Assembly (NCBI RefSeq): GCF_009650765.1
Contig: NZ_CP045740.1
Span: 4,564,001-4,628,000 of the forward strand
Origin: Streptomyces sp. SUK 48
Lineage (GTDB): Bacteria > Actinomycetota > Actinomycetes > Streptomycetales > Streptomycetaceae
Reading direction: 5' to 3'
Length of the DNA: 64,000 nt
In this document: piece by piece, positions 1 through 9,658 of the stretch
How positions within the stretch are numbered: position 1 is the stretch's first letter
Layout of the letters: the number at the start of each line of letters is the position of its first letter
Program-made: the position numbers and the translations under genes
Notes under the pieces: generated by a model
Seen by the model: only the letters and a program-made list of their open reading frames with translations
Told to the model about the DNA's origin: nothing
The model's database searches: none

Positions 1-604
1 CGGTTCCGGCTCCGGCTGAGAATTCGGGCGCGGGCCGACGGCCCGAGAGACTACGGTCCGAAGAACCGCCCGGCGGGCCGAGGGCGGCGGTCGGTCTCGT
101 GGCGGCGACGGGCCAGGCCGGCCCGGAGACCGCGCGGCCGGTGCACCGGAGTGGCCCCGACCCCGAGGTCCGTACGCGAAGGCGCGCTCCCGGTTCGAGA
201 TCGAGGACGACCGGCGCCGGCGTCGACGCGGAGTCCGTGGGTGGCGGACCAGGGCTATGGCGGCGCGCGGCCCGACCCGCCCCGTGGTGCGTTCGCGGCA
301 TCGCCCGCGGTGGCGTGGCCACCGAACGCACCCTCCGCTTTCTTGTCCAGTTTCTGAGGACGCCCGACGGCCCGACGCACAGTGACGTCATGAGTGATCG
401 GTCGGAAGCGGCTGTCGCGCCCGTCGACGCCTTCGAACCCCCTGCTACGTCGCCGTGTTCACCGCGGTCCCGACCGAGGGCGGGGTGGGCGCGGCGAGAG
501 CGCGGCCACGGGGCTCACACGGTCGCGGCGGCCGGGCGGCGGGGAAGTGGCGGGCCGGATGTGCACCGGGGCACCGTGGACGCCGGCGTTCGCCGGTATA
601 CAAG
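1..604. other. Left-end region without a recognisable gene
   Basis: I see no convincing gene here. Open frames exist on both strands but their translations are Arg/Gly/Pro-rich, as expected of non-coding high-GC DNA. The first 19 bases read Gly-Ser-Gly-Ser-Gly-stop on the plus strand (TGA at 17-19), so the 3' end of an upstream gene may lie at the window edge, but too little is visible to name it. Confidence 0.4.
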
Positions 605-639
605 CGGGGCCGGTGCGAAAGGAGTTCGCACCGGCCCCG
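605..639 (-). terminator. Intrinsic terminator of the Cys-rich peptide gene
   Basis: A perfect 15-bp stem (CGGGGCCGGTGCGAA at 605-619 with its complement at 625-639) encloses a 5-nt loop. It lies 27 bp beyond the stop codon of the Cys-rich ORF on the minus strand. There is no strong U-tract, which is usual in Streptomyces. Confidence 0.75.
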
Positions 640-665
640 GTGACGGTCGTACGACGGGTTCGCCG

Positions 666-821
666 TCAGCCGCACTGGCAGGGCGCGCCCGACTGGCAGC
701 CGCAGCCGCAGCCGGAACCACAGCCGCACGCGGCGATCAGTGGCAGCCCCCTGGTCTTGGCGGGCTGCTCGGTCTCGCGCTCCTGCGTGGGGTCGGGGGT
801 GGTGCTGGGGGAGTCGGTCAT
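666..821 (-). CDS. 51-residue CxC-rich peptide, possible metal-binding (metallothionein-like)
   Basis: This short gene encodes 51 residues. The first 31 are polar (Thr/Pro/Glu-rich, ending with LPLIAA). The last 20 are almost only Cys, Gly and Gln with seven cysteines at 32, 34, 38, 40, 42, 48 and 50, giving CxCx3CxCxCx5CxC. That spacing is typical of metallothioneins and other soft-metal chelating peptides, but I recognise no named family. The gene is supported by a strong Shine-Dalgarno (AGGAGGG, 4 nt before ATG), a clean TGA and a perfect terminator just downstream. It is transcribed in the same direction as phoU but beyond it. An alternative is a ribosomally made peptide precursor with a Cys-rich core. 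Function is inferred; the ORF is clear. Confidence 0.7.
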   Translation of the reverse strand: MTDSPSTTPDPTQERETEQPAKTRGLPLIAACGCGSGCGCGCQSGAPCQCG

Positions 822-952
822 GGGTCCCTCCTAGACGCCGGGGCCTAGTTGCCGGGGCAGGCATGCCCTCACCCATGTCATGCCCAACCGAGCGGGCGCA
901 TCAACGGCGCACGGAGGCGCCGTACTTGAGACGTCGCCCCGCCCCGCCAGGG

Positions 953-1642
953 CTACGCCCCCTCCACCCCCGTCGCCGGCTGGATGTCCGACTGGATCTC
1001 GTCCGCGTGCTCACCGGTCACCAGGTACACCACCCGCTTCGCGACGGCGACCGCGTGGTCGGCGTAGCGCTCGTAGTAGCGGCCGAGCAGGGTGACGTCG
1101 ACGGCCGTCTCGATGCCGTGCTTCCAGCGGTCGTCGATGAGGTGCTGGAAGAGGGTGCGGTGCAGCAGGTCCATCTCGTCGTCGTCCTGCTCCAGCTGGA
1201 GCGCGAGGTCGACGTCCTTGGTCACGATGACCTCGGCGGCCTTCGCCATCAGGCGCTGCGCGAGCTGGCCCATCTCCAGGATGGTCGCGTGCAGGTCCTG
1301 CGGGACGGCACGCTGCGGGAAACGCAGCCGGGTCAGCTTCGCCACGTGCTGGGCGAGGTCGCCGGAGCGCTCCAGGTCGGCCGACATGCGCAGCGACGTG
1401 ACGACGATGCGCAGGTCCGTCGCCACCGGCTGCTGCCGTGCCAGCAGGGCTATCGCCCGGGCCTCCAGGTCGTGCTGGAGCTGGTCGACCTTCTTGTCCG
1501 CCTCGATCACGCTCTCGGCGAGCTTGAGATCGGCGTCCAGCATGGCGGTCGTGGCGCGTCCGATCGCCGAGCCGACCAGCCGGGCCATCTCCACCAGACC
1601 GTCGCCGATCGAGTCCAGTTCCTCGTGGTACGCGTCCCGCAT
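953..1642 (-). CDS. phoU: Phosphate signalling protein PhoU
   Basis: The product (229 aa) is a PhoU-family helical protein that links phosphate supply to the PhoR-PhoP two-component system in the cytoplasm. It starts MRDAYHEELDSIGDGLVEMA, has two repeated three-helix PhoU units (about residues 10-100 and 115-205) and the ExD-type metal-binding motifs of the family. Length matches other actinobacterial PhoU proteins. I chose the ATG at 1642 because the longer frame (to 1840) adds a low-complexity Arg/Gly tail with no family resemblance and would run through the PHO box. The gene is divergent from phoR-phoP; the shared region holds a PhoP box, so autoregulation under phosphate starvation is likely. 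Confidence 0.95.
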   Translation of the reverse strand: MRDAYHEELDSIGDGLVEMARLVGSAIGRATTAMLDADLKLAESVIEADKKVDQLQHDLEARAIALLARQQPVATDLRIVVTSLRMSADLERSGDLAQHVAKLTRLRFPQRAVPQDLHATILEMGQLAQRLMAKAAEVIVTKDVDLALQLEQDDDEMDLLHRTLFQHLIDDRWKHGIETAVDVTLLGRYYERYADHAVAVAKRVVYLVTGEHADEIQSDIQPATGVEGA

Positions 1643-1761
1643 CAGGGTTCCCTCTCTTATACGTGCTCTTCGGGGGTCGTTGTCCGGGGGCCCGGCGGCA
1701 GAACCGGCGGTGCGACCCCCACGCTCCCACGGTGTGGCCTGTACGCGTCCGTTTCCGGCTC

Positions 1762-1794
1762 CCCAAATGAACCGGTACTGGCCCCTAGGTGAAC
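1762..1794 (-). promoter_or_regulatory. PHO box between phoU and phoR-phoP
   Basis: On the minus strand two GTTCA half-units (GTTCACC at 1794-1788 and GTTCATT at 1772-1766) lie exactly 22 bp apart. That is the spacing expected for PhoP direct-repeat units of 11 bp with a degenerate middle unit. It sits in the divergent promoter region, 74 bp before phoR, where PhoP is known to bind in other streptomycetes. Confidence 0.7.
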
Positions 1795-1867
1795 TCTGGG
1801 CGACGAGTGTTCGAGGTCGCACCCGATCGGCTGTGGGCATGTCCTACCCCATGCCTAACCTGGAGGC

Positions 1868-3175
1868 ATGGACGTGAACGCGGCGGTCGCCGCAGCGGCA
1901 GCGATCGCCGGAGTGCTCACCGGTGTCATCGCCATGCTGGCGTTCCGCTGGAGCGAACGCGACCAGAAGCGACCGACCAGGACTTCCTTGCACACCGATC
2001 CCGTACTCCCGCCCGGCGTGGACACCGTTCTCTCGGTGCTCCGCTCCTCCGCAGTGGTCCTCGACGAGGCCGACGCCGTCGTCAAGGCCAGCTCCGCCGC
2101 CTACGCCCTCGGCCTGGTGCGCGGCGGCAAACTCTCCATCGAGCCCATGCTCCAGATGGCCCGCGACACCCGGCGCGACGGCGAGATACGCCAGGTCGAG
2201 CTGGACCTGCCCCGGCGCGGCAGCGGACGCGGCGAGGCCCTCGCCGTCTCCGCGCGGGTCGCGCCGCTCGGCTCCCGCCTGGTCCTGCTGCTGGTCGAGG
2301 ATCTGACCGAGGCCCGCCGGATCGAAGCCGTACGACGGGACTTCGTGGCGAACGTCAGCCATGAGCTGAAGACCCCGGTCGGCGCCCTCTCCCTGCTGTC
2401 CGAGGCCGTCATGGACGCCTCCGACGACCCCGAGGCCGTGGAGCGCTTCGCGGGCCGGATGCAGATCGAGGCGACCCGGCTGACCAACCTGGTGCAGGAA
2501 CTCATCGACCTGTCCCGGGTGCAGAACGACGACCCCCTGGAGGACGCCGAGTCCGTCCAGGTGGACGAGCTGGTCGCCGAGGCCGTGGACCGCTGCCGCC
2601 ACCAGGCGGGCACCAAGCAGATCACCATGGCCACGAATGTGGGTGTGCCCGAAGGGCTCGATCAGGGTGGTGGCGGGCGACGGGCGGGCGGCACCGCCGA
2701 CCTGCACGTCTGGGGAAACCGGGGCCAGCTGGCCGCCGCCCTCGGCAACCTGGTCGAGAACGCGGTGAACTACTCCCCGGCCCGCACCCGGGTGGGCATC
2801 GCCGCCCGGCGGGTCAGCGCCCCCGGGGGTGACATGATCGAGCTGGCCGTGACCGACCAGGGCATCGGCATCTCGGACAAGGACAAGGAGCGCATCTTCG
2901 AGCGCTTCTACCGCGTCGACCCGGCCCGCTCCCGGGCCACCGGCGGCACCGGTCTGGGGCTCGCCATCGTCAAGCACGTGGTCGCCTCGCACGGCGGGGA
3001 GGTCACGGTCTGGAGCGCCGAAGGCCAGGGCTCCACGTTCACCCTCAGGCTGCCGGAGGCGGGCGCGGCCCGCGACCGCGCGCTGCAGCACCCGGACCCC
3101 GGCCTCGACGACGAGACCGGTCCCACCGAGTCATCCCCGTACGAACCGCTTCCCTCCCCGGAGGTCCTTCCGTGA
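1868..3175 (+). CDS. phoR: Phosphate-responsive sensor histidine kinase PhoR
   Basis: The 435-aa sensor kinase of the PhoR-PhoP system. One N-terminal membrane helix (residues 5-26) is followed by a short cytoplasmic PAS-like segment, the dimerisation/phosphoacceptor domain (VSHELKTP, histidine in the H-box) and an ATPase domain with N-box (NLVENAVNYSP), G1 (DQGIGIS), F-box (FERFYR) and G2 (GGTGLGLAI). There is no extracellular sensing domain, as expected for PhoR, which takes its signal through PhoU and the Pst transporter. A Gly/Arg-rich insert lies between the H-box domain and the N-box. Its stop overlaps the phoP start as GTGA, so the two genes are translationally coupled. Confidence 0.95.
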   Translation: MDVNAAVAAAAAIAGVLTGVIAMLAFRWSERDQKRPTRTSLHTDPVLPPGVDTVLSVLRSSAVVLDEADAVVKASSAAYALGLVRGGKLSIEPMLQMARDTRRDGEIRQVELDLPRRGSGRGEALAVSARVAPLGSRLVLLLVEDLTEARRIEAVRRDFVANVSHELKTPVGALSLLSEAVMDASDDPEAVERFAGRMQIEATRLTNLVQELIDLSRVQNDDPLEDAESVQVDELVAEAVDRCRHQAGTKQITMATNVGVPEGLDQGGGGRRAGGTADLHVWGNRGQLAAALGNLVENAVNYSPARTRVGIAARRVSAPGGDMIELAVTDQGIGISDKDKERIFERFYRVDPARSRATGGTGLGLAIVKHVVASHGGEVTVWSAEGQGSTFTLRLPEAGAARDRALQHPDPGLDDETGPTESSPYEPLPSPEVLP

Positions 3176-3852
3176 CCCGAGTGCTCGTCGTCGAGGACGA
3201 GGAGTCCTTCTCCGACGCTCTGTCCTACATGCTGCGCAAGGAGGGCTTCGAGGTCGCCGTGGCGGCCACCGGCCCCGACGGCCTCGACGAGTTCGAGCGC
3301 AACGGCGCCGACCTCGTCCTGCTCGACCTGATGCTGCCGGGCCTGCCCGGCACCGAGGTGTGCCGCCAGCTGCGCGGCCGCTCGAACGTCCCCGTGATCA
3401 TGGTGACCGCGAAGGACAGCGAGATCGACAAGGTCGTCGGTCTGGAGATAGGAGCCGACGACTACGTCACCAAGCCCTTCTCCTCCCGTGAGCTGGTCGC
3501 CCGCATCCGCGCCGTGCTGCGCCGCCGCGGCGAGCCGGAGGAGGTCACCCCGGCCGCGTTGGAGGCCGGTCCGGTCCGCATGGACGTCGACCGGCACGTG
3601 GTGACGGTCGCCGGCGCCAAGGTCGACCTCCCGCTCAAGGAGTTCGACCTGCTGGAGATGCTGCTGCGCAACGCCGGCCGGGTGCTGACCCGGATGCAGC
3701 TGATCGACCGGGTCTGGGGCGCCGACTACGTGGGCGACACCAAGACCCTGGACGTCCACGTCAAGCGCCTGCGCGCCAAGATCGAGCCGGACCCGGGCGC
3801 CCCGCGCTACCTGGTGACGGTGCGCGGCCTGGGCTACAAGTTCGAGCCGTAG
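3172..3852 (+). CDS. phoP: Phosphate response regulator PhoP
   Basis: An OmpR/PhoB-type response regulator (226 aa). The receiver domain (residues 1-118) has the acidic pair VEDEES, the phosphoacceptor Asp in LVLLDLMLPGLPG, and the conserved Lys in TKPFSS. The C-terminal winged helix (about 130-225) has the usual recognition region LDVHVKRLRAKI and the end VRGLGYKFEP. It activates phosphate scavenging genes and in streptomycetes also represses secondary metabolism. Starts with GTG overlapping the phoR stop. A strong hairpin terminator follows. Confidence 0.96.
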   Translation: MTRVLVVEDEESFSDALSYMLRKEGFEVAVAATGPDGLDEFERNGADLVLLDLMLPGLPGTEVCRQLRGRSNVPVIMVTAKDSEIDKVVGLEIGADDYVTKPFSSRELVARIRAVLRRRGEPEEVTPAALEAGPVRMDVDRHVVTVAGAKVDLPLKEFDLLEMLLRNAGRVLTRMQLIDRVWGADYVGDTKTLDVHVKRLRAKIEPDPGAPRYLVTVRGLGYKFEP

Positions 3853-3876
3853 ACCGAAGGCCCCGGACGACGACGA

Positions 3877-3908
3877 AAGGGCGGCACCCCGGTGGGGGTG
3901 CCGCCCTT
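3877..3908 (+). terminator. Terminator of phoR-phoP
   Basis: Stem AAGGGCGGCACCCC (3877-3890) pairs perfectly with 3895-3908 across a 4-nt loop, 24 bp after the phoP stop. Confidence 0.85.
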
Positions 3909-3990
3909 CGCGCTGTGCGGGGGTCCGTACGACGGCTCGGCGGCCGGTCCCACGGCCGCTCAGCGGATGATCGTACGACCAGCCGGTCAG

Positions 3991-4091
3991 CGACCGACGG
4001 TACGAGCGAACGCTGGGCGGCCGACGGTACGAGCGACCCGGTCAGCGGCCGACGGTGCGGCCGACCGCTCGGCGGCCGACGGTACGACCGC
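3991..4091. repeat. Four degenerate 27-28 bp tandem repeats
   Basis: Four copies of a unit beginning CGRCCGACGGTRCG start at 3991, 4018, 4046 and 4073, giving periods of 27, 28 and 27 bp. They fill the space between the phoP terminator and the 3' end of the lipoprotein gene. No spacers or cas genes are present, so this is not CRISPR. A replication-slippage repeat or a protein-binding array are both possible. Confidence 0.7.
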
Positions 4092-4796
4092 TCAGTGGCC
4101 CGCGCCGGTCGACGCCGAGGACGAGTCGCTCGGGGTCGGGTTGGTGCCCGTGGTGCCCGCGGTGGCGGTGCCGCCCGCGCCCGTGCTCGCGCTCGACGAG
4201 GGGTTCACCTTGTCGTGCTTGCCCGGCTTGGCGCCGCCCGAGGCGGTGGCGCCGGCGGCCGGGGAGCCGGTCGGGGCGGCCGGGACCTTGGACGGGCCCC
4301 ACTTGTCGAAGTAGCTGGTGGCCGGGACCACGAAGGCGCGCAGGCTCACCGCGCCGGCCTTGCTGAAGGTGAAGGTGACCGGCTGGGCGTTGCCGTCCTG
4401 CACGCTCTGGTGGCCGCCGGGGATCTCGGCGGAGGCGTTGTCCGGGCCGCCCAGGACCAGGGAGCCGTGCGCCGGGACGGTCAGGCTGCCGCCCTTGGCC
4501 GGGGTCAGCTTCACGGTGTCGCTGGTGCCCGGGACGCTGATCGACTGGAGGGTCTCGTCGTCGGCGCCCGAGTTGAACAGCGTCGCGGAGACCACGGCCG
4601 GGCCGGTCGCCTTCGGGTCGGGCTGGGTGATGACCAGGGCGTTCTGGACCTTGATGTCGCCGACGCTGGTCGCCGCGTTGTCCGGCTTGACCTCAAGCGT
4701 CTGCGAGTCGTTGCCGGCGCCGCAGGCGGCGAGCGACGCGATCGAGAAGACGATGGCGGAAGCGGCGAGGGCGCCGCGTCGAAGGCTGCTGCTCAC
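4092..4796 (-). CDS. Secreted lipoprotein, PCuAC/DUF461-like
   Basis: A 234-aa exported lipoprotein. A short basic N-terminus and hydrophobic stretch end in the lipobox LAAC at about residues 22-25. The middle (residues 35-165) is a beta-rich domain with motifs resembling the copper-chaperone PCuAC/DUF461 fold (VVSATLFNSGADDETL, then a GHQSVQDG loop), but the diagnostic His/Met copper ligands are not clearly kept. The last 65 residues are a Gly/Ser/Thr/Pro linker-like tail, unusual at a C-terminus. The gene starts with GTG after a GGAG site. An inverted repeat lies in its leader at 4820-4844. Family assignment moderate. Confidence 0.8.
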   Translation of the reverse strand: MSSSLRRGALAASAIVFSIASLAACGAGNDSQTLEVKPDNAATSVGDIKVQNALVITQPDPKATGPAVVSATLFNSGADDETLQSISVPGTSDTVKLTPAKGGSLTVPAHGSLVLGGPDNASAEIPGGHQSVQDGNAQPVTFTFSKAGAVSLRAFVVPATSYFDKWGPSKVPAAPTGSPAAGATASGGAKPGKHDKVNPSSSASTGAGGTATAGTTGTNPTPSDSSSASTGAGH

Positions 4797-4819
4797 GGCG
4801 GCGGCAACTCCTAACGCAG

Positions 4820-4844
4820 GGGCGGCTTCCTTGTAAAGCCGCCC
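4820..4844 (-). promoter_or_regulatory. Hairpin in the leader of the lipoprotein gene
   Basis: GGGCGGCTT (4820-4828) and AAGCCGCCC (4836-4844) can form a 9-bp stem with a 7-nt loop, ending 24 nt before the GTG start of the lipoprotein gene. It could act as an attenuator or an operator; the sequence alone cannot tell. Confidence 0.4.
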
Positions 4845-4863
4845 TAAGTGTCTGTCAGCGGCT

Positions 4864-5079
4864 TCAGGTTACCGAGCCGTTCCCGCGTGATCGCACCCGA
4901 CCCTCCCCCTCGCGCGGGGCTTCCCGCCAGGTGGGGGTACGCGGCCCGGACACCAGCTCACCCACCTCAGTGGGCACAGCGGCCTCTTCCGCCACTTTGC
5001 CGAGGTCGCGGTGTGCCATTCGCATAACCGCGCGCAAAATTTCCGTGAAGGAATGTACGGCCGCCCCGAAATTGATCAC
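4864..5079 (-). CDS. Possible small protein of unknown function
   Basis: A possible 71-aa product starting at GTG 5079 (VINFGAAVHSFTEIL). Residues 5-35 would form an amphipathic helix; the remainder is charged and Pro/Arg-rich. Codon third positions are G/C-biased but less than in neighbouring genes, and the Shine-Dalgarno is weak. The frame stays open upstream to 5319. It shares the direction of the lipoprotein gene and is divergent from carD. I do not recognise a family, and this may be non-coding. Confidence 0.3.
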   Translation of the reverse strand: MINFGAAVHSFTEILRAVMRMAHRDLGKVAEEAAVPTEVGELVSGPRTPTWREAPREGEGRVRSRGNGSVT

Positions 5080-5353
5080 CGGTTCACCCGTCCGGCCCTC
5101 ACTGATCAATTCTGGAATCGGCGCGCATGCGCCCGGGGCCTCCGAACGGAGTAGCGGAAGTCGTACGCTAGGAACCGGACAAATCGGGACGTTCATCCAC
5201 TTGGAGTGTGCGCCCGAGGTGTGTACGGTACGCGTTTCACCCCGTCCGGACAGCCCCTCCCACCTGCGAATTCCCGCTTCCGGAGGGCCCTCGAAGCACG
5301 TTCCGGTTGCTGTTGTCAAGCCCCGAGATATGCCCTGACCTGCGAAAACGCCA

Positions 5354-5382
5354 TTCAGAAGACGCCGTATCCGTGTTACTCT
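5354..5382 (+). promoter_or_regulatory. Candidate vegetative promoter of carD
   Basis: TTCAGA (5354-5359) and TACTCT (5377-5382) are 17 bp apart, fitting the TTGACN/TANNNT pattern of the Streptomyces principal sigma factor. The -10 ends 28 bp before the carD ATG. The surrounding 4980-5400 segment is noticeably less GC-rich than coding DNA. Confidence 0.4.
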
Positions 5383-5410
5383 TGATAGCCACGGAAGGGG
5401 TACCTGTCAC

Positions 5411-5893
5411 ATGACGTTCAAGGTTGGCGACACCGTGGTCTATCCCCATCACGGGGCCGCGCTGATCGAGGCTATCGAAACTCGCCAGATCAAAGGCGTG
5501 GACAAGACCTACTTGGTGCTGAAGGTCGCCCAGGGTGACCTCACGGTGCGTGTGCCAGCGGACAATGCGGAGTTCGTCGGTGTGCGTGATGTGGTCGGTC
5601 AGGACGGACTGGACCGGGTCTTCGAGGTGCTGCGCGCGCCGTACGCCGAGGAGCCCACGAACTGGTCCCGTCGCTACAAGGCAAACCTGGAGAAGCTCGC
5701 CTCCGGCGATGTCATCAAGGTCGCGGAAGTCGTGCGTGACCTGTGGCGTCGCGAGCGCGAGCGCGGACTGTCCGCCGGTGAGAAGCGCATGCTCGCCAAG
5801 GCCCGCCAGATCCTGGTGAGCGAGCTCGCTCTCGCGGAGAACACGAACGAGGACAAGGCCGAGGCCCTGCTCGACGAGGTGCTCGCCTCCTGA
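5411..5893 (+). CDS. carD: CarD/CdnL-type RNA polymerase-binding regulator
   Basis: A 160-aa CarD-family protein that binds the RNA polymerase beta subunit and stabilises open complexes at vegetative promoters such as rRNA promoters. Residues 1-60 form the Tudor-like RNAP-interaction domain ([21 protein letters not shown]), and the rest is the helical DNA-binding domain with the conserved Trp region ([13 protein letters not shown]) and [10 protein letters not shown]. Start ATG follows GGAAGGGG. It stands alone, with its own promoter-like sequence and downstream hairpins. Confidence 0.95.
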   Translation: MTFKVGDTVVYPHHGAALIEAIETRQIKGVDKTYLVLKVAQGDLTVRVPADNAEFVGVRDVVGQDGLDRVFEVLRAPYAEEPTNWSRRYKANLEKLASGDVIKVAEVVRDLWRRERERGLSAGEKRMLAKARQILVSELALAENTNEDKAEALLDEVLAS

Positions 5894-6286
5894 CGTGCCC
5901 GTGCCGTGGGCGGCGATCCCCGGTCAACGGCTGATGTTCTGATCGGTCCTGCCCCTCGCTCCCACTCCCCGCACACGCTCAGCTCAGTGCTCTCGCACAT
6001 TCTCAGCACAGCGAAAATGCCGCGGTGCCCGATGACAGTCGATTCTGTCGCCGGGCGCTGCGGCATCTTCGTCCCCGCAACGCTCTCTGTGGCGTACCCC
6101 CGGACCACCCCCGGAAACGGACTGCCCCGGAAAGCCCCTGAAAACGAAGCGGGCCCCCGATACTCGAGGTGCCGGGCCCGGGACGGCTCGACCAGGGTCA
6201 CGGAAAGGGTCCGGTCAAGGCGTCACGCCCGGCACTCCTGAAGGCCATACCCAACTAGGTCGAGCACACAAACCTGACAGGAACCG
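5894..6286. other. Gene-free region between carD and ispD
   Basis: No convincing ORF is seen. The segment holds a long hairpin (listed at 6017-6066), a C-rich imperfect inverted repeat around 6150-6182, and presumably the ispD promoter. The ORFs that cross it have no recognisable product. Confidence 0.6.
6017..6066 (+). terminator. Long imperfect hairpin after carD
   Basis: Arms ATGCCGCGGTGCCCG and CGGGCGCTGCGGCAT extend into an inner stem GACAG/CTGTC, giving a roughly 20-bp imperfect hairpin. It lies 124 bp after carD, so it may end a long 3' UTR or act as a structured RNA element. Confidence 0.5.
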
Positions 6287-7060
6287 ATGTCTGACGAATC
6301 GCGTCCCTCGCCCGCCGGACCGCCCCCGGCGCCCGCGCAGGCCCCCGTCGCCGCCGTGATTCCCGCCGCCGGCCGCGGCGTACGGCTCGGGCCGGGCGCG
6401 CCCAAGGCGCTGCGGGCGCTCAACGGCACGCCGATGCTGATCCACGCGGTCCACTCCCTGGCCGCCTCCCGCCATGTCTCGCTCGTCGTCGTGGTCGCCC
6501 CCGCGGACGGCCCCGGCGAGGTGAAGTCGCTGCTCGACGCGCACGCGCTGCCCGAGCGGACCGACTTCGTGGTGGTGCCCGGCGGCGACACCCGCCAGGA
6601 GTCGGTGGCGCTCGGCCTCGCGGCCGTACCCCCCGAGTACGGCGTCGTCCTCGTCCATGACGCGGCCCGCCCGCTGGTCCCGGTCGACACCGTGGACGCG
6701 GTGATCGAGGCCGTACGCGACGGCGCCCCGGCGGTCGTCCCCGCGGTGCCGCTGGCCGACACCGTCAAGGAGGTCGAGCCGGCCGCCGAGCCCGGCGCGC
6801 CCGAGCCGGTCGTGGCCACCCCGGAGCGGGCCCGGCTGCGGGCCGTGCAGACGCCGCAGGGATTCGACCGGGCGACGCTGGTGCGCGCGCACGAGACCGT
6901 GACCGAGGACGTCACGGACGACGCGAGCATGGTGGAGCGGCTCGGCCTGCCGGTGGTGACCGTCCCCGGTCACGAGGAGGCGTTCAAGGTGACCCGCCCG
7001 CTGGACCTGGTCCTCGCCGAGGCGGTCCTGGCCCGCAGGAGGCTCAACGATGGCTACTGA
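6287..7060 (+). CDS. ispD: 2-C-methyl-D-erythritol 4-phosphate cytidylyltransferase IspD
   Basis: A 257-aa IspD enzyme that couples MEP with CTP in the third step of the non-mevalonate isoprenoid pathway. After about 20 disordered Pro/Ala-rich residues comes the nucleotide-binding signature [21 protein letters not shown]. Conserved later motifs include [11 protein letters not shown] and VHDAARPLV, and the catalytic Lys/Asp region near DTVKEV and TPQGFDR. It overlaps ispF by 11 bp, so the two are one operon and translationally coupled. Confidence 0.95.
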   Translation: MSDESRPSPAGPPPAPAQAPVAAVIPAAGRGVRLGPGAPKALRALNGTPMLIHAVHSLAASRHVSLVVVVAPADGPGEVKSLLDAHALPERTDFVVVPGGDTRQESVALGLAAVPPEYGVVLVHDAARPLVPVDTVDAVIEAVRDGAPAVVPAVPLADTVKEVEPAAEPGAPEPVVATPERARLRAVQTPQGFDRATLVRAHETVTEDVTDDASMVERLGLPVVTVPGHEEAFKVTRPLDLVLAEAVLARRRLNDGY

Positions 7061-7556
7061 GACCGGGGCTCCGGGGATGGTGCTGCCCCAGGTCGGCATC
7101 GGCACCGACATCCACGCCTTCGAGGAGGGCCGCGAGCTGTGGTGCGCCGGCCTGAAGTGGGACGGCGAGGGACCGGGCCTGGCCGGGCACTCCGACGCGG
7201 ACGTGGTCGCGCACGCCGCCTGCAACGCGCTGTTCTCCGCGGCCGGGCTCGGTGACCTCGGGCAGCACTTCGGCACCGGGCGGCCCGAGTGGTCCGGCGC
7301 GTCGGGCGTCACGCTGCTCACCGAGGCCGCGCGGATCGTGCGCGCGGCGGGCTTCGTCATCGGCAATGTCGCGGTGCAGGTGATCGGCCCGCGCCCGAAG
7401 ATCGGCAAGCGGCGGGACGAGGCCCAGAAGATCCTCTCCGAGGCGGCCGGCGCGCCGGTGTCCGTCTCCGGTGCCACGACGGACGGCCTCGGCTTCCCGG
7501 GGCGCGACGAGGGGCTGATGGCGGTGGCGACGGCGCTGGTGGTGCGGGCGGCCTGA
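7050..7556 (+). CDS. ispF: 2-C-methyl-D-erythritol 2,4-cyclodiphosphate synthase IspF
   Basis: A 168-aa IspF that cyclises CDP-ME-2-phosphate with loss of CMP, acting as a homotrimer. Metal ligands are visible in [13 protein letters not shown] and the His of [11 protein letters not shown]; the CDP-binding Thr region ATTTDGLGF appears as [11 protein letters not shown] chose ATG 7050, which has an AGGAGG site 6 nt upstream inside ispD; a later ATG at 7077 lacks one. Product length is normal for the family with a short N-terminal extension. Confidence 0.95.
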   Translation: MATETGAPGMVLPQVGIGTDIHAFEEGRELWCAGLKWDGEGPGLAGHSDADVVAHAACNALFSAAGLGDLGQHFGTGRPEWSGASGVTLLTEAARIVRAAGFVIGNVAVQVIGPRPKIGKRRDEAQKILSEAAGAPVSVSGATTDGLGFPGRDEGLMAVATALVVRAA

Positions 7557-7640
7557 ACCCCGCGATCTCCTGGTGCGGGTGAGCCGAGGGCGTGCGAGGG
7601 TACCCGGAGAGTCACCGTCCGCGGCCTTTCGGAGGTACCC

Positions 7641-8045
7641 ATGTCCGCCGCCCTGTCCGACCGGCTCAAGTCCCTGCTCGACGGCAAGGTGTTCATCGTC
7701 GTCGGCACCGTCCAGCCCGACGGCAGCCCGCAGATGTCCCCGGTCTGGGTGAAGCGCGACGGCGAGCACCTCCTCTTCTCCACCACGGTCGACCGCCGCA
7801 AGAAGCTGAATCTCGACCGCGACCCTCGCGTCACCGTCGTCGTCATGAACCCCGACGAGCCCTACGCGTACGCCGAGATCCGCGGCACCGCCGAACTGAC
7901 CACCGACGGCGGCCGGTCCCTCATCGACGAACTGAGCCTCAAATACACGGGCAAGAAGTACGCCGAGTTCAACCCGGAATCCGCCCAGGACGCCGAACGG
8001 GTCGTCGTCCGCATCACCCCGCGCAAGGTGGTCGGGCGGCTCTGA
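7641..8045 (+). CDS. PPOX-class F420/FMN-dependent oxidoreductase
   Basis: A 134-aa single-domain split-barrel flavoprotein of the pyridoxamine-5'-phosphate-oxidase-like superfamily. The order FIVVGTVQPDGSPQMSPVWV, then RRKKLNLDRDPRVTVVV, then the YAYAEIRGTAEL strand is typical of the actinobacterial F420-dependent PPOX group. The substrate cannot be told from sequence. ATG follows GGAGG. The gene stands between ispF and cysS with its own 84-bp gap. Confidence 0.85.
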   Translation: MSAALSDRLKSLLDGKVFIVVGTVQPDGSPQMSPVWVKRDGEHLLFSTTVDRRKKLNLDRDPRVTVVVMNPDEPYAYAEIRGTAELTTDGGRSLIDELSLKYTGKKYAEFNPESAQDAERVVVRITPRKVVGRL

Positions 8046-8157
8046 GGGCCGGGGAGAGCCGGGCGGAGAGGGCGAAGCCGCGCACGCCGGTGGGGGAGGC
8101 CGCCGTAAAGGGGGGAAGGGGCGTGAGGCACCCGGTCGCGCCCACTACTCTGGAGTG

Positions 8158-9558
<1,401 letters not shown>

Positions 9559-9658
9559 CCCGCCGCCGGCGCCCCTTGATCGATTGTGCCGCCCGGCCCC
9601 CCGGGCGGCACACTGCATAAGACGTACGTACGAACAAAGCTCACGGAACAGGTGACTC

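Noticed and set aside
445..876. A 143-aa frame over the Cys-rich gene
   Set aside because: It is out of frame with the ribosome site at 825-831 and destroys the CxC pattern; the 51-residue frame is better supported.
3991..4091. Possible CRISPR array
   Set aside because: Repeats are contiguous with no unique spacers, degenerate, and no cas genes are present.
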